From CAYVWB01 sp964455395 (GTDB lineage Bacteria > Desulfobacterota > Desulfovibrionia > Desulfovibrionales > Desulfovibrionaceae), in NCBI GenBank assembly GCA_964455395.1, contig CAYVWB010000011.1:1-64000 (forward strand): 64,000 bases of DNA. Direction: 5' to 3'. Each line of letters starts with the position of its first letter. Positions within the stretch are counted from its first letter, which is position 1. The position numbers and the translations under genes are program-made. The notes below the pieces were generated by a model. It was given only the letters and a program-made list of their open reading frames with translations. It searched no databases and was not told the DNA's origin. Positions 48,153-56,278 of this stretch are shown piece by piece.

Positions 48153-51100
48153 ATGGCGGCCCGCTTCCTCACTCACTCCCCCGACACCCCGTCCCACACG
48201 GCGCCCCACACGGCGCATATGTCCCTGCGCCATCGGCGGATGACGTCCCCGCGCCCCCACGCGACGCACGCCGCCGAGACCTCGCCGACAACGCCAAAGC
48301 GTTCCGCATCGTGCGCGACTTTCCCGGCGCTGGCGCTTGCGGGGATTTTCATGATGACACTCGCGGGAGGGCTCCTGGCGCAGCCGCACACGGCTCATGC
48401 CGAGAACGCTTCCCGGCAGGGCGCTTCCGCCGCAGTGGAGGCTGCGCCCCCTGCGACACAGACGCCACATGTTCCCGAGTCGGCGCCCTTGACCATGGAT
48501 GATCCACAAGCCGTCATCGCCAAAGCCTTGGCGCTTCAGGCGGCGCGTCACTCCGAGGAGGCGCTGCGTCTCATGCGGCCGGCGGTGGAGGCGTTGCGCG
48601 CCCAGGGCGCGCCGGACCGACTCGCCATGGCTACTCCCCTCTACGAATTGGCGGAAATCTACAAATTCACCGGTCGGTACAATGCCTCCGAGCGTATCCA
48701 CCGCGAAGCCCTCGCCATCCGTGAAGCATTGCTGCCGCCGGACCATCCGGATATCGCCCAGAGCCTCAGCGCGCTGGCGCACCTCATCCGCCAACTCTCG
48801 CGCTACGACGAAGCCGCCGCGCTCTTCGAACGCAGCATCAGCCTCTACGAGAAAAGCCTTGGCCCGGACCACCCCGACACGGCCTTGGCGCTCACCCGCC
48901 TGGGGGTGCTCCATGAACGCATTGCCGATTACGACCGCGCGGAATCCCTCTACCGCCGCGCCCTCGCCATCCAGGAAGCAGCCTTGGGGCAGCCCCACCC
49001 CGAACTCGCCATCACCCTGAGCTACCTGGCGGAGCTCCACCGCGCCACGGCCCGCTACGAAGAGTCCGAAGCGCTCCACGAACGCGCCTTGGCCATGCGG
49101 CGCGAACTGTACGGCGAAGAACACATCGACATCGCCACCACGTTGAACAACCTCGCCGGACTGCACCGCGCCATCAAAGCGTATCCCGAGGCGGAAGCGC
49201 TCTACATGCAAGCCCTCGCCATGCGCGAGAAGCTGCACGGCCCATCGCACCCCAACGTGGCCTCCAGCCTCAATGGACTGGCGAAGCTGTACGAGCGTCG
49301 CAAGGAATACGACACCGCCCTGGACTACTACCTGCGATGCCTCGAAATTCGGGAGCAAGGGTTCGGACTCAACCACCCCAAGGTCTCCAAGACGCTGAAC
49401 AATCTCGCCCAGCTCCACGTGAAGCGCCAGGAGCTGGACAAGGCGCTGGAGGCGTTTCTGCGCGCTCAGAACATTCAAGGCGACACCGCCGAAATGATCA
49501 TGGGCTTCGCCTCCAAGGAGCTCAAGCAGAGCTATCTGGAAGCGCACCAGAAGTCGCTCTTCCGCTACCTGAGCTTTCTTGTGGAGTTCTTCCCGGACGA
49601 CGCCGGAGCAGTGCGACAAGGCATGGAAGTCTGGCTCCAGCGCAAGGGGTTGCTTCTGGACAGTGAGCGGTTGCTGCAAGAAGCGCTGGTGCGCATGGAG
49701 ACTCCGGAAGCGCGCGCACTGTTCGACCGGTTGGAAGAAATCCGCAAGGAATACACCGCCAAAGTGCTGGCTGGCCCGGACGAAGGCGCCTTGGAGGCCC
49801 ACCAACGCGTGCTCGCCGAGCTGGAAGCCGCCCGAGCCCGCGCCATCGAGGAGCTCTCGAAGCTGAGCCTCAAGTTCGCTCGCGACCTGAACCGCCGCCG
49901 CGCGGACTTGGCGGCCATCGCCGCGGCGCTGCCTCCCGAGGCCGTGCTGGTGGACTTCGCTTTATACGAGCGCCGGCGTTATGCGACGCGTCAATGGGAC
50001 GGACCCCACTACCTCGCCTTCGTGTTGGCGGGCGACGAGACGACCGGGAAAGACGGGGGCGTCGATCGTCCTGCGCCGTCCCCCGTGCTGGTGGACCTCG
50101 GCCCGGCTGCGCCCATCGAGAACGCGGCGACCTCCATGCGCAAAGCCATCCAGGCGGGAGACGCCACCCAGGCCACGGCGCAGGCGCGCGTCCTCCACGA
50201 TCTGCTCTGGGCCCCCCTGACGGCCAAGGTCCCGGCGCTGCGCGCGACCTCTTCCGTCTATCTGTCGCCCGACGGCGCCTTGAGCTTCGTGCCCTTCGAG
50301 GTATTCCGCACACCTCGGGAACGCTGGCTCATCGAGGACCTGGTCTTCCACTACCTCGCCGCGCCCCGCGACCTGTTGGCGTACGACGCCGAAGAGGACG
50401 ACATCGCGCCAGAGTCCATGGGACCCGCCCTGTTGCTCGGCGCGCCCGATTTCGACGCAGACCCGACAGCCCATGGCGGCGACGCCCCCGCCACGCCTGC
50501 GGGGGAGGCCCTCTCGAGCCGCGAACCGCACACCCCGTCAAGCGCCGCCATGCGCGCGCTCGTCACCCGTGCGCCGGACCTCCGGGAGATGCGTTTTGCG
50601 CCATTGCCCGCCACCCGCGAGGAGGTGCACACCATCGCGCGCTTGCTGGAGTCTGAGCATGTGCGTGTCTATACCAATGGCAAGGCCGTGGAGGAGGTGC
50701 TGTATGGCGACCAGCCGCCGCTTCTCATTCACCTCGCCACACACGGCTTTTTCCTGAGGGACGACGCGACGTCCGCCGCCGGCGATCCCGACGAAACGGA
50801 GGAACCGCCAGCCACCCCGGCGCCGCTGCTGATGTCGCCCACTTCGCCCATGTCGCCGCTGTTGCGCTCGGGGCTGGCGCTGGCCGGCGCCAATCACGCC
50901 CTGGACCAGGACGCCGGGGGCCGCGGGCTTCTGGTGGCCGAAAAGGTCCTCAGCCTGCCCATCTATGGCACGGAGATCGTGGTGCTTTCCGCCTGCAGTA
51001 CGGGGATGGGGGAAGTGCACGCCGGCCAAGGCGTCTATGGGTTGCGACGGGCCTTTCAGCAGGCCGGCGCGCGCAGCCTCGTCATGAGCCTGTGGAACGT

Positions 51101-51281
51101 GGCCGATCATGAAACCATGGAGCTGATGGTGGAGTTCTACACCAATGTGTTCACCAAAGAGATGCCCCGCGCCGACGCCTTGCGGCAGGCGGCGCTCACG
51201 GTGCGACAACGCGTCATGAAGCGCACGGGGATGGACAACCCGGCCCTCTGGGGCGCCTTCGTCTTTCTGGGGAAATCCTAG
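48153..51281 (+). CDS. Exported TPR-CHAT peptidase-like protein
   Basis: This 1042-aa protein has a hydrophobic segment (FPALALAGIFMMTLAGGLLA, residues about 57-76) followed by AHA, which looks like a long signal peptide or anchor. Residues about 110-440 are tandem TPR_12-type repeats of about 42 residues (for example AEALYMQALAMREKLHG, then HPNVASSLNGLA). The C-terminal roughly 400 residues form a CHAT domain, a caspase/separase-clan cysteine peptidase with a His/Cys dyad: HLATHGFF (His864) and LSACSTG (Cys948). AGGAGG five nt before ATG fixes the start. In some bacteria TPR-CHAT proteins are signalling proteases or immune effectors, but those are usually cytoplasmic; an exported form is of unknown purpose. 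A small membrane protein follows 55 nt downstream. Confidence 0.9.
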   Translation: MAARFLTHSPDTPSHTAPHTAHMSLRHRRMTSPRPHATHAAETSPTTPKRSASCATFPALALAGIFMMTLAGGLLAQPHTAHAENASRQGASAAVEAAPPATQTPHVPESAPLTMDDPQAVIAKALALQAARHSEEALRLMRPAVEALRAQGAPDRLAMATPLYELAEIYKFTGRYNASERIHREALAIREALLPPDHPDIAQSLSALAHLIRQLSRYDEAAALFERSISLYEKSLGPDHPDTALALTRLGVLHERIADYDRAESLYRRALAIQEAALGQPHPELAITLSYLAELHRATARYEESEALHERALAMRRELYGEEHIDIATTLNNLAGLHRAIKAYPEAEALYMQALAMREKLHGPSHPNVASSLNGLAKLYERRKEYDTALDYYLRCLEIREQGFGLNHPKVSKTLNNLAQLHVKRQELDKALEAFLRAQNIQGDTAEMIMGFASKELKQSYLEAHQKSLFRYLSFLVEFFPDDAGAVRQGMEVWLQRKGLLLDSERLLQEALVRMETPEARALFDRLEEIRKEYTAKVLAGPDEGALEAHQRVLAELEAARARAIEELSKLSLKFARDLNRRRADLAAIAAALPPEAVLVDFALYERRRYATRQWDGPHYLAFVLAGDETTGKDGGVDRPAPSPVLVDLGPAAPIENAATSMRKAIQAGDATQATAQARVLHDLLWAPLTAKVPALRATSSVYLSPDGALSFVPFEVFRTPRERWLIEDLVFHYLAAPRDLLAYDAEEDDIAPESMGPALLLGAPDFDADPTAHGGDAPATPAGEALSSREPHTPSSAAMRALVTRAPDLREMRFAPLPATREEVHTIARLLESEHVRVYTNGKAVEEVLYGDQPPLLIHLATHGFFLRDDATSAAGDPDETEEPPATPAPLLMSPTSPMSPLLRSGLALAGANHALDQDAGGRGLLVAEKVLSLPIYGTEIVVLSACSTGMGEVHAGQGVYGLRRAFQQAGARSLVMSLWNVADHETMELMVEFYTNVFTKEMPRADALRQAALTVRQRVMKRTGMDNPALWGAFVFLGKS

Positions 51282-51336
51282 AAGTCCCTCCTCCGCCCCC
51301 CTTGACCGCGCCACGAGGGTCCCTCATGGTGGACCC

Positions 51337-51651
51337 ATGTCCCGCACCACGCCACGGCTGAACCTCGGGCAGGCGCGCGACGCCCGCGCACGCCATGACA
51401 TCGACACGCTGCAGGCCATCCATGAGGACGTCCGGGGGCTGCGCGACGAGGTGCGTCTCCTCCGACGGTGGTTCGCCTGGGGAGTGGCCGCGGCGATCCT
51501 CGCGGTGACCGCGGCCATGATCGTGTTCGCGCTCTGGCAGGGCGTGTGGTTCGAACGCATGACGCAGGATTCCGGATCAACGTCCCTCGACGCGCCGCTT
51601 CGCTCTCCCCAGTCGTCGCTGCCGGAGAGCGTGACCCGCTGCTTGGGGTGA
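51337..51651 (+). CDS. Small membrane protein with coiled coil, unknown function
   Basis: This 104-aa protein is not recognised. Residues about 18-45 (DIDTLQAIHEDVRGLRDEVR) look like an amphipathic coiled coil, followed by one membrane helix (WGVAAAILAVTAAMIVFALW). It lies 55 nt after the CHAT protease gene and may be co-transcribed with it. The ribosome site is weak (GGTGG close to ATG, GAGGG further up). The open frame could be chance in this GC-rich DNA, but the single clean transmembrane helix argues for a real gene. Confidence 0.5.
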   Translation: MSRTTPRLNLGQARDARARHDIDTLQAIHEDVRGLRDEVRLLRRWFAWGVAAAILAVTAAMIVFALWQGVWFERMTQDSGSTSLDAPLRSPQSSLPESVTRCLG

Positions 51652-51827
51652 TCCGGCTGGATTTCGCCGCCCCGGCGTTCGCCCCCCTGCCCGCCTCCGT
51701 GTCGCCCACTGCGCCGGTCCACACCGCCGCGAGGCGCATGTTTTCCATTCCGGAAGCGGAATCCCACCGCCACGCTCCTTCTGGCGCCTCCCGCCGCGAC
51801 GTGGTACAGCAAGGACAGGACGTTTGC

Positions 51828-53957
51828 ATGGATACCCGCACCATCTGCCGCAACTGCCACGGCGGCTGCGCCGTCGAATGCTCCCTCGAGCACGCTGCCG
51901 GGCGTTCCTCCGGGGTGAGTCGCCTGACGCGCGTCCAACCGTGGGGAGACTCGCCATTCAACCGGGCGCAGATGTGCGTCAAGGGCTTCGCCACGCCCGA
52001 GATGGTCCACCACCCCGACCGGCTGACCCGGCCCCTCAAACGCGTGGGCGACCGCGGCGCCGGGCGATGGCAAGCCGTGGACTGGGACACCGCCCTGGAC
52101 GGCGTCGCTCACGCCATCCGCCGCCTGCAGGACCGCCATGGGCCAGAAGCGCTCGCCTTGGGCCAGGGCACTGGCCGGCACTACTATCTCCACGTCCTGC
52201 GCTTCGCGCATCAGCTTGGCGCGCCCAACTGGTACGAACCAGGCTTGGCCAACTGCTTCATCCCCCGCATCACTGTCAGCAACTTGACGTACGGCGGCTT
52301 CGTCTGTGCGGATTACTACGGCGAAGTCGCGCCCAAGACGATCCTCTTCTGGGGGCACAACCCTCTGGTCTCGGGACCGGACGGCGAGCTCTCCTTCCCC
52401 GCCAGCGCGGCCCTGCGCCACGGCGCCTCCGGCATCTGCGTGGACCCGCGCCGCAGCGAGACGGCCAAACAGTGCAGCCTCTGGCTGCCCATTCGGCCAG
52501 GGACAGACGCCGCCCTCGCCTTGGCCATGGCGCACGTCATCGTATACGACGAACTCTACGACAAGGAATTCGTGACGCAATGGACGTCCGGCTTCGAGGG
52601 GCTGAAGGCGCACCTCGAACCGTACACGCCGGGTTGGGCAGAGACCGTGACCCGGGTGGACGCCGGGATGATCGTGGAGGCGGCGCGGCGCTATGCGCTG
52701 GACCGGCCAGCCGTGCTGGAGTGGGGCGTCGCCATAGAGCAGACGCCCAACAGCCTCCAGACCACACGGGCCCTCGCCTTGCTGCGCGGCTTGACCGGCA
52801 ATATCGACGTTCCCGGCGCGGACATCCTGGGCATGCGCCACCTCAAGCCCTACCCCGTGCTCAAGCAGGCGCTCCCCCCGGCGATGCTGAAGAAACGCAT
52901 TGGCGCGCAGGAGTTCAAACTGCTCGGGGGGATGCACGCCTTCATGCCCTCGGCGCACATCCCCGGCCTCTTCAACGCCATGCTGACCGGCGACCCCTAC
53001 CCCGTCCGGGGGCTTTTGCTCTTCGGCAACAATCCCCTGGCGACGGTGGCGAACGCCCGGAAGGTGCGCCGCGCGCTCCTCGGCCTGGACCTGCTGGTGG
53101 CCACGGAGCTTTTCATGACGCCCTCGGCGGCTTTGGCGGACTGGGTGCTGCCGTCCGCCATGTGGCCGGAAATCGAGCAGATCTTCGAGGCGCCCTTCGT
53201 GGCGGGCGAAGCCGTCTTCGCCAACCGCAAACTGATGCAAGTGGGCGAATGTCGACAGTGCGAGGAGATCATGATCGACTTGGCGCGACGACTCGACCTG
53301 CCCGGCGCCGACGCCGACCTCCACGACCTCCTCGACGAGCAGCTCAAACCCCTTGGCGTGCATTTCAAGGAACTGCAGGAGCGCTTCGTCATCCACCCGC
53401 CCCACGAGTATCGCAAATTCGAACAACGCGGTTTCCGCACCCGCTCCCGCAAAGTGGAGCTCTACAGCAAAACCCTGGAGCGCTTGGGCTACGCGCCTTT
53501 TCCCGAATACCGCGAGCCTCCCGAAAGTCCCCTCGCCACGCCGGAGCTGGCCCGCGACTTCCCCTGCACGCTCGTCACCGGGCCCCGCCGAAGGGAATTC
53601 TTCTGCAGCGAACACAGGCAGATACCAAGCCTCCGCGCACGCCGTCCCGATCCTCTGGCGGAAATGCACCCCACCTCAGCCGCGCGCTTCGGCGTGCAGG
53701 ACGGCGCCTGGGTCGACGTGGTCTCACCACGCGGGCGCGCCACTTTCCGCGCGCGCGTCACCGAGGACATTCTGGAGGACGTGGTGAGCGTGGACCACGG
53801 CTGGTGGTTCCCCGAACGCGAAGGCCCCGAGCACGGCGTCTTCGACTCCAACGCCAACGTGCTGACCAACGACGGCCCACCCTACGACCCCGCCTTCGGC
53901 TCCTACCAGTTGCGTGCGCTGCTCTGCCGGGTGGAGCCCGCCGAATCGCAGGCCTGA
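51828..53957 (+). CDS. Molybdopterin oxidoreductase (DMSO reductase family catalytic subunit)
   Basis: This 709-aa Mo/W-bis(pyranopterin) enzyme has an N-terminal [4Fe-4S] site CRNCHGGCAVEC with the fourth Cys in AQMCVKG (residues about 4-53). The MGD-binding core follows (LFWGHNPLVSGPDG, VDPRRSETAK, LLLFGNNPLATVANARKVR), with a C-terminal molydop-binding domain (EMHPTSAARFGVQDGAWVDVVSPRG). NCFIP near residue 145 may supply a Cys metal ligand. No TAT signal is present, so it is cytoplasmic. AGGA eight nt before 51828 decides the start over longer upstream frames. No electron-transfer subunit gene is adjacent, so partner and substrate are unknown. Relatives include formate dehydrogenase-like and acetylene hydratase-like enzymes. 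Confidence 0.88.
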   Translation: MDTRTICRNCHGGCAVECSLEHAAGRSSGVSRLTRVQPWGDSPFNRAQMCVKGFATPEMVHHPDRLTRPLKRVGDRGAGRWQAVDWDTALDGVAHAIRRLQDRHGPEALALGQGTGRHYYLHVLRFAHQLGAPNWYEPGLANCFIPRITVSNLTYGGFVCADYYGEVAPKTILFWGHNPLVSGPDGELSFPASAALRHGASGICVDPRRSETAKQCSLWLPIRPGTDAALALAMAHVIVYDELYDKEFVTQWTSGFEGLKAHLEPYTPGWAETVTRVDAGMIVEAARRYALDRPAVLEWGVAIEQTPNSLQTTRALALLRGLTGNIDVPGADILGMRHLKPYPVLKQALPPAMLKKRIGAQEFKLLGGMHAFMPSAHIPGLFNAMLTGDPYPVRGLLLFGNNPLATVANARKVRRALLGLDLLVATELFMTPSAALADWVLPSAMWPEIEQIFEAPFVAGEAVFANRKLMQVGECRQCEEIMIDLARRLDLPGADADLHDLLDEQLKPLGVHFKELQERFVIHPPHEYRKFEQRGFRTRSRKVELYSKTLERLGYAPFPEYREPPESPLATPELARDFPCTLVTGPRRREFFCSEHRQIPSLRARRPDPLAEMHPTSAARFGVQDGAWVDVVSPRGRATFRARVTEDILEDVVSVDHGWWFPEREGPEHGVFDSNANVLTNDGPPYDPAFGSYQLRALLCRVEPAESQA

Positions 53958-54259
53958 CGGCGCCGCCGGCTCCTCCGTCATCCGTATTCTCCCCTGGTCC
54001 GCCTGGATCGCGAACCAGCCTTGCGCCCCCCCGATTCTACCCAATACACCCCAGCAAATTGTTTCCTGCGTGACGGCTCAACGCTCGATCGCAGTGAGCG
54101 TATTGCTTCGAGATGCTGGCGCGACCGCATGCACGGCGTCATCGCGACTCTTCATTTTCAACTCCTGTTTGAAGCAGTCCATGACGCCGCGGGGGCTAGC
54201 TTCCTCACCCGACAATTTCACAGATGCAGCGACTTTTCGTTCGAATGAAGAATACCTGT
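53958..54259. other. Intergenic region downstream of the Mo oxidoreductase
   Basis: About 300 bp with no gene. GC falls compared with the flanking genes. An open frame runs through it into the next gene but has no ribosome site until 54328. Confidence 0.55.
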
Positions 54260-54288
54260 TGACCTTCTGCGAAAGCTCCTGCATAAGA
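54260..54288 (+). promoter_or_regulatory. Candidate promoter of the small HTH protein
   Basis: TTGACC (54260-54265), 17-nt spacer, CATAAG (54283-54288), 39 nt before the ATG at 54328. The -35 is good and the -10 weak. Confidence 0.45.
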
Positions 54289-54327
54289 AAACTCCAAACC
54301 AACCTGCCACTCATCACTGGAGTACGA

Positions 54328-54642
54328 ATGCCAGCTCGCAGCAGCTTTGATCCGGACCTTCTCAGAAAACTCATCAAGGAAGGCAATACTTCCAAGGACA
54401 TTCAAGACGCGCTTGGAGTCACCTCCATCACCCTCAAAAACCACCTCCTGAAGCTCATACAGATGGATGGAAAAGTTTACGAAATTGCCGGCATTGGCAC
54501 GCGCAACGTCTCCCCCAAGGTGACCAAGAACGGCCTCAAGCTCAGCGCCGCCAAGATGCGCCAGTACGGTTTCGAAGAAGGCAAGAAGGTCGCCATCGAG
54601 AAACACGGCGAAGGCAAGATCACCATCACCCAGAAGGACTGA
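54328..54642 (+). CDS. Small DNA-binding protein: helix-turn-helix plus AbrB-like tail
   Basis: This 104-aa protein has a clear helix-turn-helix: NTSKDIQDALGVTSITLKNH (about 22-42). The C-terminal half (KNGLKLSAAKMRQYGFEEG, then KVAIEKHGEGKITI) resembles the swapped-hairpin AbrB/SpoVT type fold. It is probably a transcriptional regulator or nucleoid-type protein. GGAG six nt before 54328 and the promoter upstream support this start over the much longer open frame from 53914. The target is unknown. The gene stands alone, ending in a terminator hairpin. Confidence 0.75.
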   Translation: MPARSSFDPDLLRKLIKEGNTSKDIQDALGVTSITLKNHLLKLIQMDGKVYEIAGIGTRNVSPKVTKNGLKLSAAKMRQYGFEEGKKVAIEKHGEGKITITQKD

Positions 54643-54665
54643 TCACCCTTCCCCCGCGAGTGACG

Positions 54666-54699
54666 CCGCCGCTGCGCCGCTTCCATGCGCACGCGGCGG
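54666..54699 (+). terminator. Rho-independent terminator after the HTH gene
   Basis: CCGCCG (54666-54671) pairs with CGGCGG (54694-54699), with an inner stem TGCGC/GCGCA, followed by ttctgttt. It lies between convergent genes. Confidence 0.65.
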
Positions 54700-54908
54700 T
54701 TCTGTTTGCTGCGCCGGAGCGTACGGCGCTTGACGCGAAGCCACGGACGCCGGATGACCGGAGCCGATACCGAATGCCCGCAAGAGCCCGGGACGCCAAG
54801 CGATGGTTGCGGCTGATCGCGACTGCCGGCGGCTGACCAGGGAATGTCGCGGGACGCCAGGGGCTGGCGGCCGACGCATGCGGGCAAGGGGCCCCGCAGT
54901 CAGCGCGT

Positions 54909-56042
54909 TCACTGTCGGGGGGGATCCTCGCCGTTGCGGATCAGGTCGCGGGCAAGCCGCTGTCGCTGCGTGATGTCCTGGATGAAGCCCACCACGCGCT
55001 CCACTTGGCCGTGGCCGTCCAGCAGCCGGAAGTGGCGCGCTTCCAGCCAGCGATCCTCGTCGTGGTCCAGTCGGAAGATCGTCACCGTGGGCTCGTTGGC
55101 GTCCCACGCGTCATGGAACATGCGCCGCAAGGTTTCGCGGTCCTCCTCGTGCGCCGCCTGGAGCAAGGCGTCGATGTCATCGAGGGCGGTTTTCCCGGCG
55201 CTGGCCGAACCGTCAAAAAGGACATGGCGGTTGGGGCTGACGTAGGAATAGCGGCCATCCTTCTCCAGCACGTAGAAGACGCCGTCCACCGTCTCCACGA
55301 GCTGACGGAAGAGCGCCTCGCGTTGCTCCAGGGCGCGCTGCGAACGCCGCCGTTGGCGGATTTCCTCGGACAGCTTGGTGACCGCGATGTCCAGGCGCTT
55401 GGTGCGGTCCGTGACCACGGACTCCAGCCGCCCCTGCAACGCGCGCATGGTCTCCACCATGTGCACGGTTTCGGTGATGTCCCCCAGCACGCCGATGACG
55501 CGCACGATGGCGTCCTCGGCGTCACTCCTCACGGCGTGGATGGCCTCCATCATGGCCACGACGACGCGCTCGCCGCCATCCTTCTGGCGCAGACGGTAGA
55601 CGGCGGGCTCCACGTTTTCGCCCTGCAGCACGGCCTCCCACCGGGCCTCGTCCTTGCGGCGGTCGTTTTCGCTCAGCATGTGCAGCAGCACGTCGCGGCT
55701 GGCTGGTTTGCGCTCGCGCACGCCCAGCAGCTGACTGAACCCCCTGCTGAAGAGGAAGCGGTCTTCCGCGGGCGTATACTCCCAGACGCCGAGTCCGGCC
55801 ACGAAGTGCTCGCAGGCGGCGTCCAGCTTGTCCTCGCGGTTGTGGAACAGGAACATGGTGGCGGGGTCGACGCGCAACGCCGCCGCCAGACGCTCAATAA
55901 GTTCGAAGGAGGGCGCCGCGCCCCCCCTCTCTATATTGCCAAGATGTTCGGCTGTGACGCCGACCTTCTCCGCGAGCTGCTCCTGTGTCCACTTCTCCAG
56001 TGTCCGTAGAAAGCGCACCCGCTGCCCGAACTGCTTTTTCAC
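54909..56042 (-). CDS. XRE-type HTH regulator with PAS sensor domains
   Basis: This 377-aa cytoplasmic protein has residues about 1-65 forming a Cro/C1-type helix-turn-helix (TQEQLAEKVGVTAEHLGNIE), followed by two PAS/PAC-like units (residues about 80-195 and about 230-370) separated by a coiled coil (MRALQGRLESVVTDRTKRL). There is no kinase, GGDEF or other output domain, so DNA binding is the likely output, controlled by a ligand or redox signal. I place the start at GTG 56042, because AAGGAGG lies 10 nt before it and XRE domains begin close to this point. An ATG at 56081 would add 13 residues and has a poorer site. It is divergent from the PLP enzyme gene. Confidence 0.82.
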   Translation of the reverse strand: MKKQFGQRVRFLRTLEKWTQEQLAEKVGVTAEHLGNIERGGAAPSFELIERLAAALRVDPATMFLFHNREDKLDAACEHFVAGLGVWEYTPAEDRFLFSRGFSQLLGVRERKPASRDVLLHMLSENDRRKDEARWEAVLQGENVEPAVYRLRQKDGGERVVVAMMEAIHAVRSDAEDAIVRVIGVLGDITETVHMVETMRALQGRLESVVTDRTKRLDIAVTKLSEEIRQRRRSQRALEQREALFRQLVETVDGVFYVLEKDGRYSYVSPNRHVLFDGSASAGKTALDDIDALLQAAHEEDRETLRRMFHDAWDANEPTVTIFRLDHDEDRWLEARHFRLLDGHGQVERVVGFIQDITQRQRLARDLIRNGEDPPRQ

Positions 56043-56183
56043 GAGGTGGTCCCCTCCTTGGGCATGTATAGTTAGCGCCATACCCGCCCCAAGACCACAA
56101 ACTACAAGTTTGGAAAGATAAAACCTAACTGTTTGTGCATCTTTACAATCCTATTACACCAGGGCGCTCAAACCCGAGGGAAA

Positions 56184-56254
56184 CCCTGTCACGGATGGCG
56201 AGCCAATCGCCGTCCCCCGGTTGCCAAAGTCCGCCGAAGCAGGTAGCCGCAGGG
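56184..56254 (+). ncRNA. Structured leader of the PLP enzyme gene: possible cis-regulatory RNA
   Basis: A three-way-junction fold can be drawn. Outer stem: CCCTG (56184-56188) with CAGGG (56250-56254). Hairpin 1: GGCGA (56197-56201) with TCGCC (56207-56211). Hairpin 2: CGGTTGCC (56218-56225) with GGTAGCCG (56242-56249), using two G-U pairs. The ribosome site AAGGAG begins 11 nt later. I cannot assign it to a known riboswitch class. Confidence 0.4.
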
Positions 56255-56278
56255 AGGAAACCCGAAGGAGCATAGAGT

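Noticed and set aside
56184..56254. c-di-GMP (GEMM-I) or other named riboswitch
   Set aside because: Some motifs look similar (TCACG, GGTAGCCG), but the conserved core of the first hairpin is absent, so no class was assigned.
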